Positions 14,805 through 22,630 of a stretch of DNA of 33,656 nucleotides are shown here, piece after piece; the first letter of the stretch is position 1; every line of letters begins with the position of its first letter. The translations under genes and the position numbers were made by a program. Location: positions 1 to 33,656 of the forward strand of contig CAIWBA010000180.1 in NCBI GenBank assembly GCA_903910765.1, in the 5' to 3' direction. The notes under the pieces were generated by a model. That model worked only from the letters and a program-made list of their open reading frames with translations. It had not been told where the DNA came from and searched no databases. Source of the stretch: an uncultured Bacteroidota bacterium (GTDB lineage: Bacteria; Bacteroidota; Bacteroidia; Chitinophagales; Chitinophagaceae).

Positions 14805-17183
14805 TTAAAAAGGTAAGCCAATACCAAATTGCCAAGCATAGTTATTTACACTACTGCCATTCTGTTTTACTTCTGTCCATTTTATATTATTGATATCCAG
14901 CCAACCTTGATTGTGTGATCTTGTAGGGTCTTTCATTTTTAGGGCGTAATCAATTCTAATAATAAAATAATTAAAATCGAGTCGCAGGCCTGTTCCCATA
15001 GCTATTGCTAGGTCCTGATATAATCTGCTCAATTTAAAACCTGCCATCGGGTCTTCCTTGGTATCTCTTGAATTCCAAATATTACCAATATCTGTAAATA
15101 CAGCGGAACCAATTTTATAGGAACCCCATTGAAATAATGGGAATCGATATTCTAGGTTTGCCTCCAATTGGAGATCGCCAAATCGATCAAAGCTTTGACT
15201 TTTAGCACTGGTGTCATAAAAGTTGGAGCTACCTAAACCCAATTGGCGAAGTCCCCATGCACGCATACTATAAGGCCCTCCTGCAGTGAATTGTTTGAAG
15301 AAGGGGAGTTGCCCGCTCAATGTTTTATTGTTGCTGTAATTATTACCCCAGCCACCCATGATTCTCCAAGCAAGCTCTGTGTAATCGTATTTATATACCT
15401 TTCTTACTTCCGTCTCTAATTTAAAATAGCGGTAAATATTTGATTTTAAATCGGTCAATCCTAAAATGCCACCTGCTTCTTCAATACCAATTCTGAAATA
15501 AGTATTTTGGCGGGGATTTTTTATGGTACTTCCTTGATAGATATAATTTAATGTTTGGCTAATCACATTGCCTTCGTTAAATGAGGATCTTAAAAATGGA
15601 TTAAGTATTAATAAACTATCTAGTTTTGAAAATTTATTGATTTGATAAAATTCAATATTTAAAGGTTTGTAAATCCAAGTGCCAGTAGTGGCAAACTTAT
15701 TTTTTTTCCATTCATAACCCCAACTGGTGGTGAATGATTTTAATTGGTAGTAATTTAATCGATCTATATACGCACTGTTTAAAGAAAAATTAGTTCTAAT
15801 ATTGTTTGCGTTGCTACTTTTCTGTGGTGTAAATGGTAAGATTAAGGATGGGAAACTATAGGTATGTCCTACATTCCAAAGTAAGGTTTGTGTTAAATTA
15901 TTATTGCTATTTCCAACATTCAATTCAATACCCAATCTTAAATTGGTAATGGAGGGTATTGATTTTTTTGCCACATTTCTATCCCGGTAGGTAAAGTTGG
16001 TGGAAAGCCCTAGTAAATTACCCGCAGTCAACTGCGATGTATTTCTGCTTCCTTCCACATCAAAGCTATAGCTGCGGCGTAAGGCTGGCAATAAAAAATA
16101 ATGCAGGTATACACTGTCTTGTTTAATTGTAGTTCGTCCGTCAATTTGTTGCCAGGCACCTAGCCCGCTAAAGTTATTAAGGGTTTGGTAGTATAAGTTT
16201 TCATTAAATAAGTCGCCTTTTTTTATAAAGCTTTGTTGTTCAAATAAGTTTGATTTATAATTTCGCTTTTTAAAAGAATGAACAATGCCATTTTTATATT
16301 CTGAAAATGGCGGAGGTGATAATAATAGGCTGTCTGGGTTGTCGGTTAATTTCAAATCACTATAAAATAGTTGTCGCCCAACATGATATTGTTTAACCAC
16401 AGAAGGATTGGCATTTCTGAGCTGTATACTCACTTTCCAGCTCGGATTTTTTTCCTTCATCATGGCTGCGTTGGTCACTTGATTTATTTGTGCAAGTGGG
16501 TCAAGGTTTAATTGCATCAAGCTTTGATCAATCGTGTCTATTTCGGCAAAAATCTTTTCTTTGGTAAAATTAAAATAACCTTGCGATCTGAATAGGGTCA
16601 CTAATCGGTCTAATTCATTATTTATGTTTTCATTTGAAAATGCCTGTCCTTTTTTCAAATAGGATTGACTTAAATGATTGGTCGCAATTTGTTGTAATTT
16701 TTTATCAGTAAGTTGATAGGTAATACTATCTAGTAATGTTTTTTTATTTAATTGCACTAGCATCGTGATCCGAGTTCTCCATTCGTTGTTAATGGTATCT
16801 GTTTTTATGATGGGTGTAAATTCAGATTGGTTGTATCCTTTACTCGCCAAATAGGCGTGCATGTATTGAATGGTCCTTGGAAGTCGTTCCGGTTGAAAAT
16901 TGATGGGTTGTAACACGGTATTGAAAACACCAAATTGCCTAATCTTTTTTACTTTTAAGCTATCATCCCAATAATTGCCTAATTCATTCACTAATTGCTG
17001 TTGCATTGCCTTGTTATCAGCCCCTTTGACGATTATTTTATTCTCAAATACAAAGGAAACCTGCTTTGGATAGTCGTGCACAAGCGCATTTTTAACATCT
17101 GCACAGGCCGTAAATAAAAATAAAAGGGCAACAAGATAAAATCTTGAAAAGAAACTGATATTTTTAAGCCTCAGAAACAACAT
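14805..17183 (-). CDS. tamL: BamA/TamA-family outer-membrane lipoprotein (TamL-like)
   Basis: A 792-residue Omp85-superfamily protein. The N-terminus is a lipoprotein signal (RFYLVALLFLFTAC) with cysteine 27, which is the feature separating Bacteroidota TamL from TamA. POTRA-like segments follow (IIVKGADNKAMQQQLVNELG; YLKKGQAFSNENINNELDRL; FIKKGDLFNENLYYQTLNNF). A barrel with typical FQINKFSKLDSLL, QLPFFKQFTAGGPYSMRAWG and YRFPLFQWGSYKIGSAVFTD motifs ends in WQFGIGLPF. I moved the start from an open frame beginning at 17429 to the ATG at 17183, because the extension overlaps the divergent methyltransferase gene and lacks family character. TamL works with TamB in envelope assembly, but no tamB is adjacent here. 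The promoter box at 17208-17215 lies inside the neighbouring gene. Confidence 0.88.
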   Translation of the reverse strand: MLFLRLKNISFFSRFYLVALLFLFTACADVKNALVHDYPKQVSFVFENKIIVKGADNKAMQQQLVNELGNYWDDSLKVKKIRQFGVFNTVLQPINFQPERLPRTIQYMHAYLASKGYNQSEFTPIIKTDTINNEWRTRITMLVQLNKKTLLDSITYQLTDKKLQQIATNHLSQSYLKKGQAFSNENINNELDRLVTLFRSQGYFNFTKEKIFAEIDTIDQSLMQLNLDPLAQINQVTNAAMMKEKNPSWKVSIQLRNANPSVVKQYHVGRQLFYSDLKLTDNPDSLLLSPPPFSEYKNGIVHSFKKRNYKSNLFEQQSFIKKGDLFNENLYYQTLNNFSGLGAWQQIDGRTTIKQDSVYLHYFLLPALRRSYSFDVEGSRNTSQLTAGNLLGLSTNFTYRDRNVAKKSIPSITNLRLGIELNVGNSNNNLTQTLLWNVGHTYSFPSLILPFTPQKSSNANNIRTNFSLNSAYIDRLNYYQLKSFTTSWGYEWKKNKFATTGTWIYKPLNIEFYQINKFSKLDSLLILNPFLRSSFNEGNVISQTLNYIYQGSTIKNPRQNTYFRIGIEEAGGILGLTDLKSNIYRYFKLETEVRKVYKYDYTELAWRIMGGWGNNYSNNKTLSGQLPFFKQFTAGGPYSMRAWGLRQLGLGSSNFYDTSAKSQSFDRFGDLQLEANLEYRFPLFQWGSYKIGSAVFTDIGNIWNSRDTKEDPMAGFKLSRLYQDLAIAMGTGLRLDFNYFIIRIDYALKMKDPTRSHNQGWLDINNIKWTEVKQNGSSVNNYAWQFGIGLPF

Positions 17184-17190
17184 AATACAG

Positions 17191-17913
17191 ATGAATAATA
17201 ATGAGCTCAAATATATCCAATCTTTTGCCCATAAAAAACATTGGGACCAAGAATCTGTATTTATTGTAGAAGGACCAAAATTAGTGAAGGAGTTATTGGA
17301 AAGTAATTGGACCATTGAAAAAATATATGCAAGTTCTGAGTGGCTAAAAGCACAGGAACCAATAGGCGTGCCTACGGAGGTGGTGGATGAAATTATATTA
17401 GAACGTATCAGCCAATTCAAAACCGCCAATCAGGTACTTGCATTGGTAAAGAAAAAAGTCGCCAATACGCCACTTCAATTTGACAAGGAATTCACCCTAG
17501 TTTTAGATGGTATTCAAGATCCTGGAAATTTTGGCGCGATTATTAGAACAGCAGATTGGTTTGGCGTTAAGCAAATCATGGTGTCTGAGGATAATGCAGG
17601 TTTATACAATCCAAAAGTCATACAGAGTACCATGGGTAGTTTTTTGAGGGTCCAGGTGTCGCAATGTAATCTAGAAGCGGTATTGTCTAATAGTAAGTTA
17701 CCTATATATGGCGCTGTTTTATCAGGTGCGCCGCTAACAAGAACAAAAATGCAGGCCCCTTGTTTTTTAGTCATTGGAAATGAATCAAAAGGAATACGAA
17801 CAAATTTACTACCCTATATTTCACATCCAGTGACTATTCCAAGTTTTGGCGCAGCGGAATCATTAAATGCTGCGGTGGCTACCGGTATTTTATTGTCTAG
17901 TTGGCGGGCTTAA
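17191..17913 (+). CDS. TrmH/SpoU-family RNA 2'-O-methyltransferase
   Basis: A 240-residue SPOUT methyltransferase using S-adenosylmethionine to methylate a ribose 2'-OH in rRNA or tRNA; the exact target cannot be read. An N-terminal substrate-binding domain (FAHKKHWDQESVFIVEGPKL) is followed by the SPOUT knot with the three family motifs: LDGIQDPGNFGAIIRTADWF, FLVIGNESKGIR and IPSFGAAESLNAAVATGILL. It starts 7 bp from the divergent tamL ATG, so each gene's promoter must lie in the other gene or very close to it. At the 3' end its TAA (17911-17913) overlaps the stop codon of the convergent permease gene. Confidence 0.92.
   Translation: MNNNELKYIQSFAHKKHWDQESVFIVEGPKLVKELLESNWTIEKIYASSEWLKAQEPIGVPTEVVDEIILERISQFKTANQVLALVKKKVANTPLQFDKEFTLVLDGIQDPGNFGAIIRTADWFGVKQIMVSEDNAGLYNPKVIQSTMGSFLRVQVSQCNLEAVLSNSKLPIYGAVLSGAPLTRTKMQAPCFLVIGNESKGIRTNLLPYISHPVTIPSFGAAESLNAAVATGILLSSWRA
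17208..17215 (-). promoter_or_regulatory. -7 promoter box of tamL, inside the trmH-like gene
   Basis: The minus strand reads TATATTTG, an exact TAnnTTTG match, placed 25 bases before the tamL ATG at 17183 and within codons 6-9 of the divergent methyltransferase gene. Its position supports the short tamL start. Confidence 0.45.
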
Positions 17914-19103
17914 TCAAATCGAATTGCTGCTGCTGGTGAAATCCTTTTTATCCAAAGTGTAGGCAGTAAAAAAGAAATATAACTTATCAAAGCGGTTCCA
18001 AATAGTAGTATTACAATTTGAGATGGAACTATTTTTATGGGCAATGTTTTGATGAAATAGGCGGTTTCATCTAGTTGTATCCAGCCAAAATATTGTTGTA
18101 ATAAGGATAACCCCAATCCTAAAATACTTCCTAAAATAATACCTGACCAGCAAATAATGCTTGCTTGATAAATAAATACTTGTCTAATAAAGCCATTGCT
18201 GGCACCCATGGCAGTAAGCGTGCCAATCATCGAAACCCTTTCTAGCATTAAAATAAACAAACAGGTGATTAAATTCACAATGGCTATAATTAGCATGATG
18301 GTTATCGCCACATTTCGATTAATGGTTTGTACGCCAATCCAGTCAAATATTTGTGGATAGTAATTGGGAATTGTGGTGGAAACCCAGTTGTGGGGTAGTT
18401 GCGCTTGAATGATATCTTTTTGTGCATCAATAAATTCCGCATCCTTTAAGGTTACCGTATATCCATCTACCTCAGTAAAATTATTTCTTAATTGTTGTAA
18501 TGATTTAATATCAATCATTACATATTGCTGATCATAATCCTGCATGCCTGAATGATAAAATCCAACTACTTTGAATTTGCGTTGTTGCACATTAGTGCCG
18601 TTTAAAAAGTATAGTTTAATATTTTCATTCAATGGGATGTTTAATTTTTTTGCAATGCCATCTGAGATAATTATTTCCTTCATTAAGCTATCCTTTGAAG
18701 GTGTTAATTTTTCGCCTTCTACTAAAAATGGAATAGGGTCATTCGCATTTACCCCAAGCGCAACAATCCCTTCGATATCTTGTTTAAAGGAGATAACAGT
18801 AGATTGTGAAACGAAAGGAGTAATGGACTGTATTTTTTGGTTACTTGCTTTTAGTAGGCCATTAACAATGCTATCATTTTTTTGAAGGGGACTTCCATTG
18901 ACTGATTCAATTCGAATATGTCCCCAAAATGAAAATACCTTATTTGAAATACTTTGTTGAAATCCATTGACCAAGGATAAGGTTAAAATAATAGCTGCCA
19001 CACTAATTGCTGTTGCAATGATGGAAAGCTTAACAATAATACTTGTATAGCTTTTCTTTTGATGAAAACTTATTTTTTTTGCAATATCAAAGGCGGTAGA
19101 CAA
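17910..19103 (-). CDS. ABC transporter permease, LolC/LolE-MacB type
   Basis: A 397-residue FtsX/MacB-type permease: one N-terminal membrane segment (SIIATAISVAAIILTLSLV), a large periplasmic domain, and three C-terminal segments (VAITIMLIIAIVNLITCLFI; ASIICWSGIILGSILGLGLS; IVILLFGTALISYISFLLPT). The layout matches the LolC/E proteins that extract lipoproteins from the inner membrane with a LolD ATPase, but no ATPase gene is nearby. I prefer the TTG at 19103 (STAFDIAKKISFHQKKSY) over the TTG at 19121: homologues I recall start close to TAF-IA, and the upstream TTG is part of a -7 promoter box. The stop codon overlaps the end of the convergent methyltransferase gene. Confidence 0.85.
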   Translation of the reverse strand: MSTAFDIAKKISFHQKKSYTSIIVKLSIIATAISVAAIILTLSLVNGFQQSISNKVFSFWGHIRIESVNGSPLQKNDSIVNGLLKASNQKIQSITPFVSQSTVISFKQDIEGIVALGVNANDPIPFLVEGEKLTPSKDSLMKEIIISDGIAKKLNIPLNENIKLYFLNGTNVQQRKFKVVGFYHSGMQDYDQQYVMIDIKSLQQLRNNFTEVDGYTVTLKDAEFIDAQKDIIQAQLPHNWVSTTIPNYYPQIFDWIGVQTINRNVAITIMLIIAIVNLITCLFILMLERVSMIGTLTAMGASNGFIRQVFIYQASIICWSGIILGSILGLGLSLLQQYFGWIQLDETAYFIKTLPIKIVPSQIVILLFGTALISYISFLLPTLWIKRISPAAAIRFD

Positions 19104-19120
19104 GTGGCTAATTTTTACCA

Positions 19121-19165
19121 AATCTAGTTTTTTATTCTTAAAAATAATGAATAAAGAACTAGATT
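19121..19165. promoter_or_regulatory. 45-bp inverted repeat forming a symmetric divergent promoter
   Basis: Arms AATCTAGTTTTTTATTC (19121-19137) and GAATAAAGAACTAGATT (19149-19165) are complementary over 17 positions with one G-T type mismatch, around an 11-base spacer. On the minus strand the outer arm creates TAGATTTG (19126-19119), an exact -7 box for the permease gene. On the plus strand the mirror position reads TAGATTCG (19160-19167), one mismatch from consensus, for the T9SS plug gene. It may be a shared operator or simply paired promoters. Confidence 0.55.
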
Positions 19166-19190
19166 CGTGTTAGACAAAATGAATTCATTC

Positions 19191-20465
19191 ATGAGTAAGC
19201 AATTGCTTATTTTATTGGGGTTTTTGATAGGGTTGCAAGCCAATGCGGCAATTGTAATCAACCCTGATAAAGTGTATGATAGCAGTATCAAAACCATTCG
19301 GGTACATCCTATGGGCAATGCCCTTGCCATACCAGTTATTTCATTAACTGAGATGAATCCACTTGAAATTAGCTTTGATGATTTAAAGGCCAAGTATCAG
19401 AATTATTATTATTCTGTAGAATTGATGAATGCCGATTGGCGTTCGGCCAATTTAAGTCCATTTGATTATTTACAGGGGTTTAATCAAAATAGGATAACGC
19501 AATATTCAATATCTTCAATAGCAATCCAATCTTATTATCATTATAAGTTTACTTTTCCCAACACAAATTGTCGTCCAACAAAATCAGGAAATTACATCAT
19601 CAAAGTGTATAAGGATGCAAATCCACAACAAGTTATTTTTACGCGCCGATTTTTTGTTGTAGATGATCAAGTTTCAATTTTATCTTCTATTCAAGAGCCC
19701 TTTGATGGCAATATTTCAAAAACGCATCAAAAAGTACAATTGTCTGTAGAAACAAAAAAACTTTCTTTTTTTCAGCCAGATCAAATACAAGTTCATGTCA
19801 TTCAAAATTATCGTTATAATGATGCGCTTCTTATAAGCACCCCAAGTTTTGTTAGAGGAAGTATGCTTGAATATAACAGCGAAAGAGATTTGATTTTTCC
19901 ATCAGGAAAGGAATCAAGATGGCTTGACTTACAAAGCTTTCGTTTAAAGTCGGATCGGATTGTCAATTTTGATGCGACCTCGAATGGTACCATTGTTAAT
20001 GTGAAGCCGGACTTTTCAAGAGCAACGACTCCTTATTTTAATTTCAAAGATTTAAATGGTCAATTCTTAATTTCAAATTCAGAGTCCATAGATAGCGAAA
20101 ACCAAAATGATTATGCGACCATCGTATTTACGTATGTTCCGCCTAATGGATTGCCATTATTGGGAGAAAATTTATATTTATCGGGGGAGCTTACCAACAA
20201 TGTTTTAGATGCAGCTGCAGAGATGAAATTTAATCCTGTTACAAGGGTTTACCAAAAAACATTGTTACTAAAACAAGGATACTATAGTTATTCCTACATT
20301 TTAAGGGATAAGGATAAACCAGATCCGATGCTTGATTTTAACGAAACAGAAGGGGATCATTGGGAAACTGAAAATGCCTATTCCATTTTTATTTATTATC
20401 GTCCCCCAGGTGCCAGACATGACCATTTAATTGGCTTTACAACGGTACATTCCAATCAATATTAG
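19191..20465 (+). CDS. Type IX secretion system plug protein (DUF5103 family)
   Basis: A 424-residue exported protein with signal peptide MSKQLLILLGFLIGLQANA, matching the DUF5103/T9SS plug family. In Flavobacterium johnsoniae the Plug protein closes the periplasmic end of the SprA translocon channel. Family features visible are NPLEISFDDLKAKYQNYYYS, NADWRSANLSPFDYLQGFNQ, YYHYKFTFPN, the RFFVVDDQVSI segment, and a second half with YATIVFTYVPPNGLPLLGEN, YLSGELTN, a YSYSYILRD strand and a C-terminal IFIYYRPPGARHDHLIGF. The ATG at 19191 gives the best signal peptide; the ATG at 19179 and GTG at 19167 in the same frame are less suitable. It implies the organism has a type IX secretion system, though no other T9SS gene is in the window. 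Confidence 0.85.
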   Translation: MSKQLLILLGFLIGLQANAAIVINPDKVYDSSIKTIRVHPMGNALAIPVISLTEMNPLEISFDDLKAKYQNYYYSVELMNADWRSANLSPFDYLQGFNQNRITQYSISSIAIQSYYHYKFTFPNTNCRPTKSGNYIIKVYKDANPQQVIFTRRFFVVDDQVSILSSIQEPFDGNISKTHQKVQLSVETKKLSFFQPDQIQVHVIQNYRYNDALLISTPSFVRGSMLEYNSERDLIFPSGKESRWLDLQSFRLKSDRIVNFDATSNGTIVNVKPDFSRATTPYFNFKDLNGQFLISNSESIDSENQNDYATIVFTYVPPNGLPLLGENLYLSGELTNNVLDAAAEMKFNPVTRVYQKTLLLKQGYYSYSYILRDKDKPDPMLDFNETEGDHWETENAYSIFIYYRPPGARHDHLIGFTTVHSNQY

Positions 20466-20504
20466 GTAGTTATAGGTGTACTTTTTTAATCAATTCATTT
20501 GTCC

Positions 20505-20512
20505 TACATTTG
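20505..20512 (+). promoter_or_regulatory. -7 promoter box of the SRP RNA gene
   Basis: TACATTTG matches TAnnTTTG exactly and ends four bases before the predicted RNA 5' end (GGCAGG at 20517). The spacing suits an RNA whose 5' end is the transcription start. Confidence 0.6.
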
Positions 20513-20516
20513 CACC

Positions 20517-20610
20517 GGCAGGTCTTACACGACCAGCTCCTGCTGAACTTCCCCAGGGTAGGAATACAGCAAGGATAGGCGGTTGAGCGGTGTGATGTGA
20601 GTAGCCTGCC
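20517..20610 (+). ncRNA. ffs: Small bacterial signal recognition particle RNA (4.5S)
   Basis: A 94-base RNA with complementary ends GGCAGG (20517-20522) and CCTGCC (20605-20610). The SRP apical domain follows the expected order: CTTACACGACCAGCTCCTGC, then the CCCAGGGTAGGAA asymmetric-loop/GGAA-tetraloop region and ACAGCAAGGATAGGCGG returning along the helix. The GGAA-type tetraloop and AGCA loop bind the Ffh M-domain. A short T-run (20613-20617) follows and may end transcription. The reading frame that crosses this region on the plus strand is only an upstream extension of the transaldolase frame and is not coding here. Confidence 0.93.
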
Positions 20611-20650
20611 ACTTTTTAACTTTTGGGAAACCAAATTAAATAAATCAAAT

Positions 20651-21301
20651 ATGAAATTCTTTATTGACACTGGTAATTTAGCGCAGATTAAAGAAGCAAA
20701 TGAATTGGGCATATTGGATGGTGTAACTACAAATCCATCTTTAATGGCGCAAGTGGGCGTAAAAGGGGAAGCTGCGATTGCTGCGCATTACAAAGCAATT
20801 TGTGATATCGTGGACGGAGATATTAGTGCGGAAGTATTATCAACTGATTTTGCTACTATGGTGGAAGAAGGAAAAAAATTAGCAGCAATTCATCCAAATA
20901 TTGTGGTTAAAGTGCCCATGATAAAAGATGGTATTAAAGCAATCAAATGGTTTAGTGATAATGGCATTCGTACCAATTGTACATTGATATTTTCAGCGGG
21001 TCAAGCTATTTTAGCTGCCAAAGCGGGTGCTACTTATGTTTCCCCATTTATTGGTCGTATTGATGATAGCAGTTGGGATGGCATGGAATTGATTGGTCAA
21101 ATCAGACATATTTTTGATGTACAAGGTTTTCAAACACAAATATTAGCGGCTTCTATCAGAAATGCTTTACATATTGTTAAGGCAGCAGAAGCGGGCGCTG
21201 ATGTTTGTACTTGCCCATTAGATTCAATTTTAGGATTATTAAAACATCCTTTAACCGATATAGGCTTAGCGAAATTTTTGGAAGATGCTAAGAAGATGTA
21301 G
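20651..21301 (+). CDS. Transaldolase, TalC/MipB (fructose-6-phosphate aldolase-like) type
   Basis: A 216-residue small-type transaldolase/fructose-6-phosphate aldolase (TIM barrel, class I aldolase) of the pentose phosphate pathway. It starts with MKFFIDTGNLAQIKEANELG and contains GVTTNPSLM, NIVVKVPM, TNCTLIFSAGQAILAAKAGA, YVSPFIGRIDD and AASIRNALHIVKAAEAGADV. The Schiff-base lysine is in VKVPM. I chose the ATG at 20651 because the open frame continuing upstream to GTG 20597 runs into the SRP RNA. A near-consensus promoter (TAACTTTTG, one base too long) lies at 20617-20625. Subfamily members divide into transaldolases and true F6P aldolases; the exact activity is not decidable by eye. Confidence 0.92.
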   Translation: MKFFIDTGNLAQIKEANELGILDGVTTNPSLMAQVGVKGEAAIAAHYKAICDIVDGDISAEVLSTDFATMVEEGKKLAAIHPNIVVKVPMIKDGIKAIKWFSDNGIRTNCTLIFSAGQAILAAKAGATYVSPFIGRIDDSSWDGMELIGQIRHIFDVQGFQTQILAASIRNALHIVKAAEAGADVCTCPLDSILGLLKHPLTDIGLAKFLEDAKKM

Positions 21302-21342
21302 TTTTTAATTTTGTTTAAAATTAAAAAATAGAAAGATTAAAA

Positions 21343-21370
21343 AAAACGCCCCGATAAATCGGGGCGTTTT
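21343..21370. terminator. Bidirectional intrinsic terminator
   Basis: AAAACGCCCCGAT (21343-21355) pairs perfectly with ATCGGGGCGTTTT (21358-21370) around two bases. It is flanked by an A-run on the left and T's on the right, so it works in either direction between the convergent transaldolase and oxidoreductase genes. It shares the CCCCGAT/ATCGGGG core with the terminator at 9582-9622. Confidence 0.9.
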
Positions 21371-21456
21371 ATATTTAATGAGTTGCTTTTTTAATAAATA
21401 GTTTACTGATGTTTCAGCGCTTCTCATTTGGAGAGCGGCGATAAATAAGGGTGCAT

Positions 21457-22494
21457 TTAAAGTGCGATTATCTTTTTTTCTGCGAAACTTTTTCTGGCCG
21501 TTTCTAAAACGCGTATAATATCAGCACCATGCTTTGCCGAAGTAGGCACAGGTGCATTATGTTTGATAGCTGCTGCCATCAATGTATAAAACTGTCCATA
21601 GTCGCCTGCTAAACTTGGAATTATTTGGGTACTGGTTTCGCCGTTGTTATCTGTACTTAATGTGCCCCATTTATTTTCAGGTTCTACACCCCAATTGGGG
21701 CCGGTTGGAATTTTATTTGCTAATAATTCATCCTCTTGTATGTCCGCTCTGTATTTGATGAAGCAACCTTTTGATCCATAAATTTTATAAGCAGGAAGTT
21801 GTTGCATATACACCATGCCACTTGTTAATAAAATACGATGGGTGGGGTAGTATAAAAGCAAAGTAAAATAATCATCTACTAGCGATACTTTTCTGATGAT
21901 GCGTAAGTCGGCAAATATATGTGTCGGCATACCAGATAATAATAAAGCTTGGTCTACTAAATGGGGACCTAAATCAAATAATACACCTGCCCCAGGGGTT
22001 GGTAATTCCTTATGTACTTTAGGACTTAAGGTGGTTCTGTATCTTTCAAAAGATATTTGTATGTCTAAAAATTCGCCAATCGCATCTTCTTTAATTAACT
22101 TTTGGATGGTTAAAAAATCAGCATCATATCGGCGATTATGATATACTGCCAATTTTAAATTTAATTTTTGTGCTAATGCATCTAATTCTTCCGCTTCTGC
22201 AACAGTCACTGTGAACGCTTTTTCAGTAACTACATGTTTCCCTGCCAATAAAGCACGTTTGGTATATTCGTAATGCGTATCATTGGGACTATTAACAATC
22301 ACCAAATGTATATTTGAGTCATTTAATATTTCTTCATAGGAATCAAATGATTTTGTATTTGGATATCTTGCTTGAATATTTTTTTGACTTCGTTCCCAAC
22401 TTCCCACTAAATTAAAATTGGGGTTCAAATCAATAAAAGGCGCGTGAAATACGCGGCCACTCATACCATAGGAAACTAATGCTGTATTTATCAT
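21457..22494 (-). CDS. Gfo/Idh/MocA family NAD(P)-dependent oxidoreductase
   Basis: A 345-residue dehydrogenase with an N-terminal Rossmann fold (NTALVSYGMSGRVFHAPFID) and a C-terminal alpha/beta substrate domain. The family lysine motif usually reads EKP; here it is GKHVVTEKAFTVTVAEAEEL with EKA near residues 95-97. Later segments include HNRRYDADFLTIQKLI and LFDLGPHLVDQALLL, which carry the catalytic-region residues of this family. Substrates are usually sugars, inositols or related polyols; none can be assigned here. It resembles YhhX-like members. A terminator-type hairpin separates it from aconitase upstream, so it is probably transcribed on its own. Confidence 0.88.
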   Translation of the reverse strand: MINTALVSYGMSGRVFHAPFIDLNPNFNLVGSWERSQKNIQARYPNTKSFDSYEEILNDSNIHLVIVNSPNDTHYEYTKRALLAGKHVVTEKAFTVTVAEAEELDALAQKLNLKLAVYHNRRYDADFLTIQKLIKEDAIGEFLDIQISFERYRTTLSPKVHKELPTPGAGVLFDLGPHLVDQALLLSGMPTHIFADLRIIRKVSLVDDYFTLLLYYPTHRILLTSGMVYMQQLPAYKIYGSKGCFIKYRADIQEDELLANKIPTGPNWGVEPENKWGTLSTDNNGETSTQIIPSLAGDYGQFYTLMAAAIKHNAPVPTSAKHGADIIRVLETARKSFAEKKIIAL

Positions 22495-22529
22495 ACCTAA
22501 ATTTAAGAAAATTTGTGATCACTGGCATA

Positions 22530-22540
22530 TTGTATTTAAA
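22530..22540. repeat. TTGTATTTAAA half-site
   Basis: This 11-mer is identical to one arm of the perfect palindrome at 31871-31892. It sits in the spacer between the oxidoreductase start and the hairpin at 22545. With a single arm and AT-rich composition, chance is a real possibility. Confidence 0.25.
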
Positions 22541-22544
22541 TAAA

Positions 22545-22574
22545 AAACCCGCCCTGATAAATCGGGACGGGTTT
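22545..22574 (-). terminator. Intrinsic terminator of the aconitase gene
   Basis: AAACCCGCCCTGAT (22545-22558) pairs with ATCGGGACGGGTTT (22561-22574) with one internal C-A mismatch and one wobble. On the minus strand it is followed by a T-run, so it ends aconitase transcription before the downstream oxidoreductase gene. The core resembles the terminators at 9582 and 21343. Confidence 0.8.
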
Positions 22575-22630
22575 CGGAAACCATTATAATGTATAGTGGA
22601 TCCTAGTTGTAATGTAAAAGTAGCAATTTT

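Noticed and set aside
17184-17429. An 82-residue N-terminal extension of the TamL-like protein
   Set aside because: It overlaps the divergent methyltransferase gene, and the lipoprotein signal begins only at the ATG at 17183.
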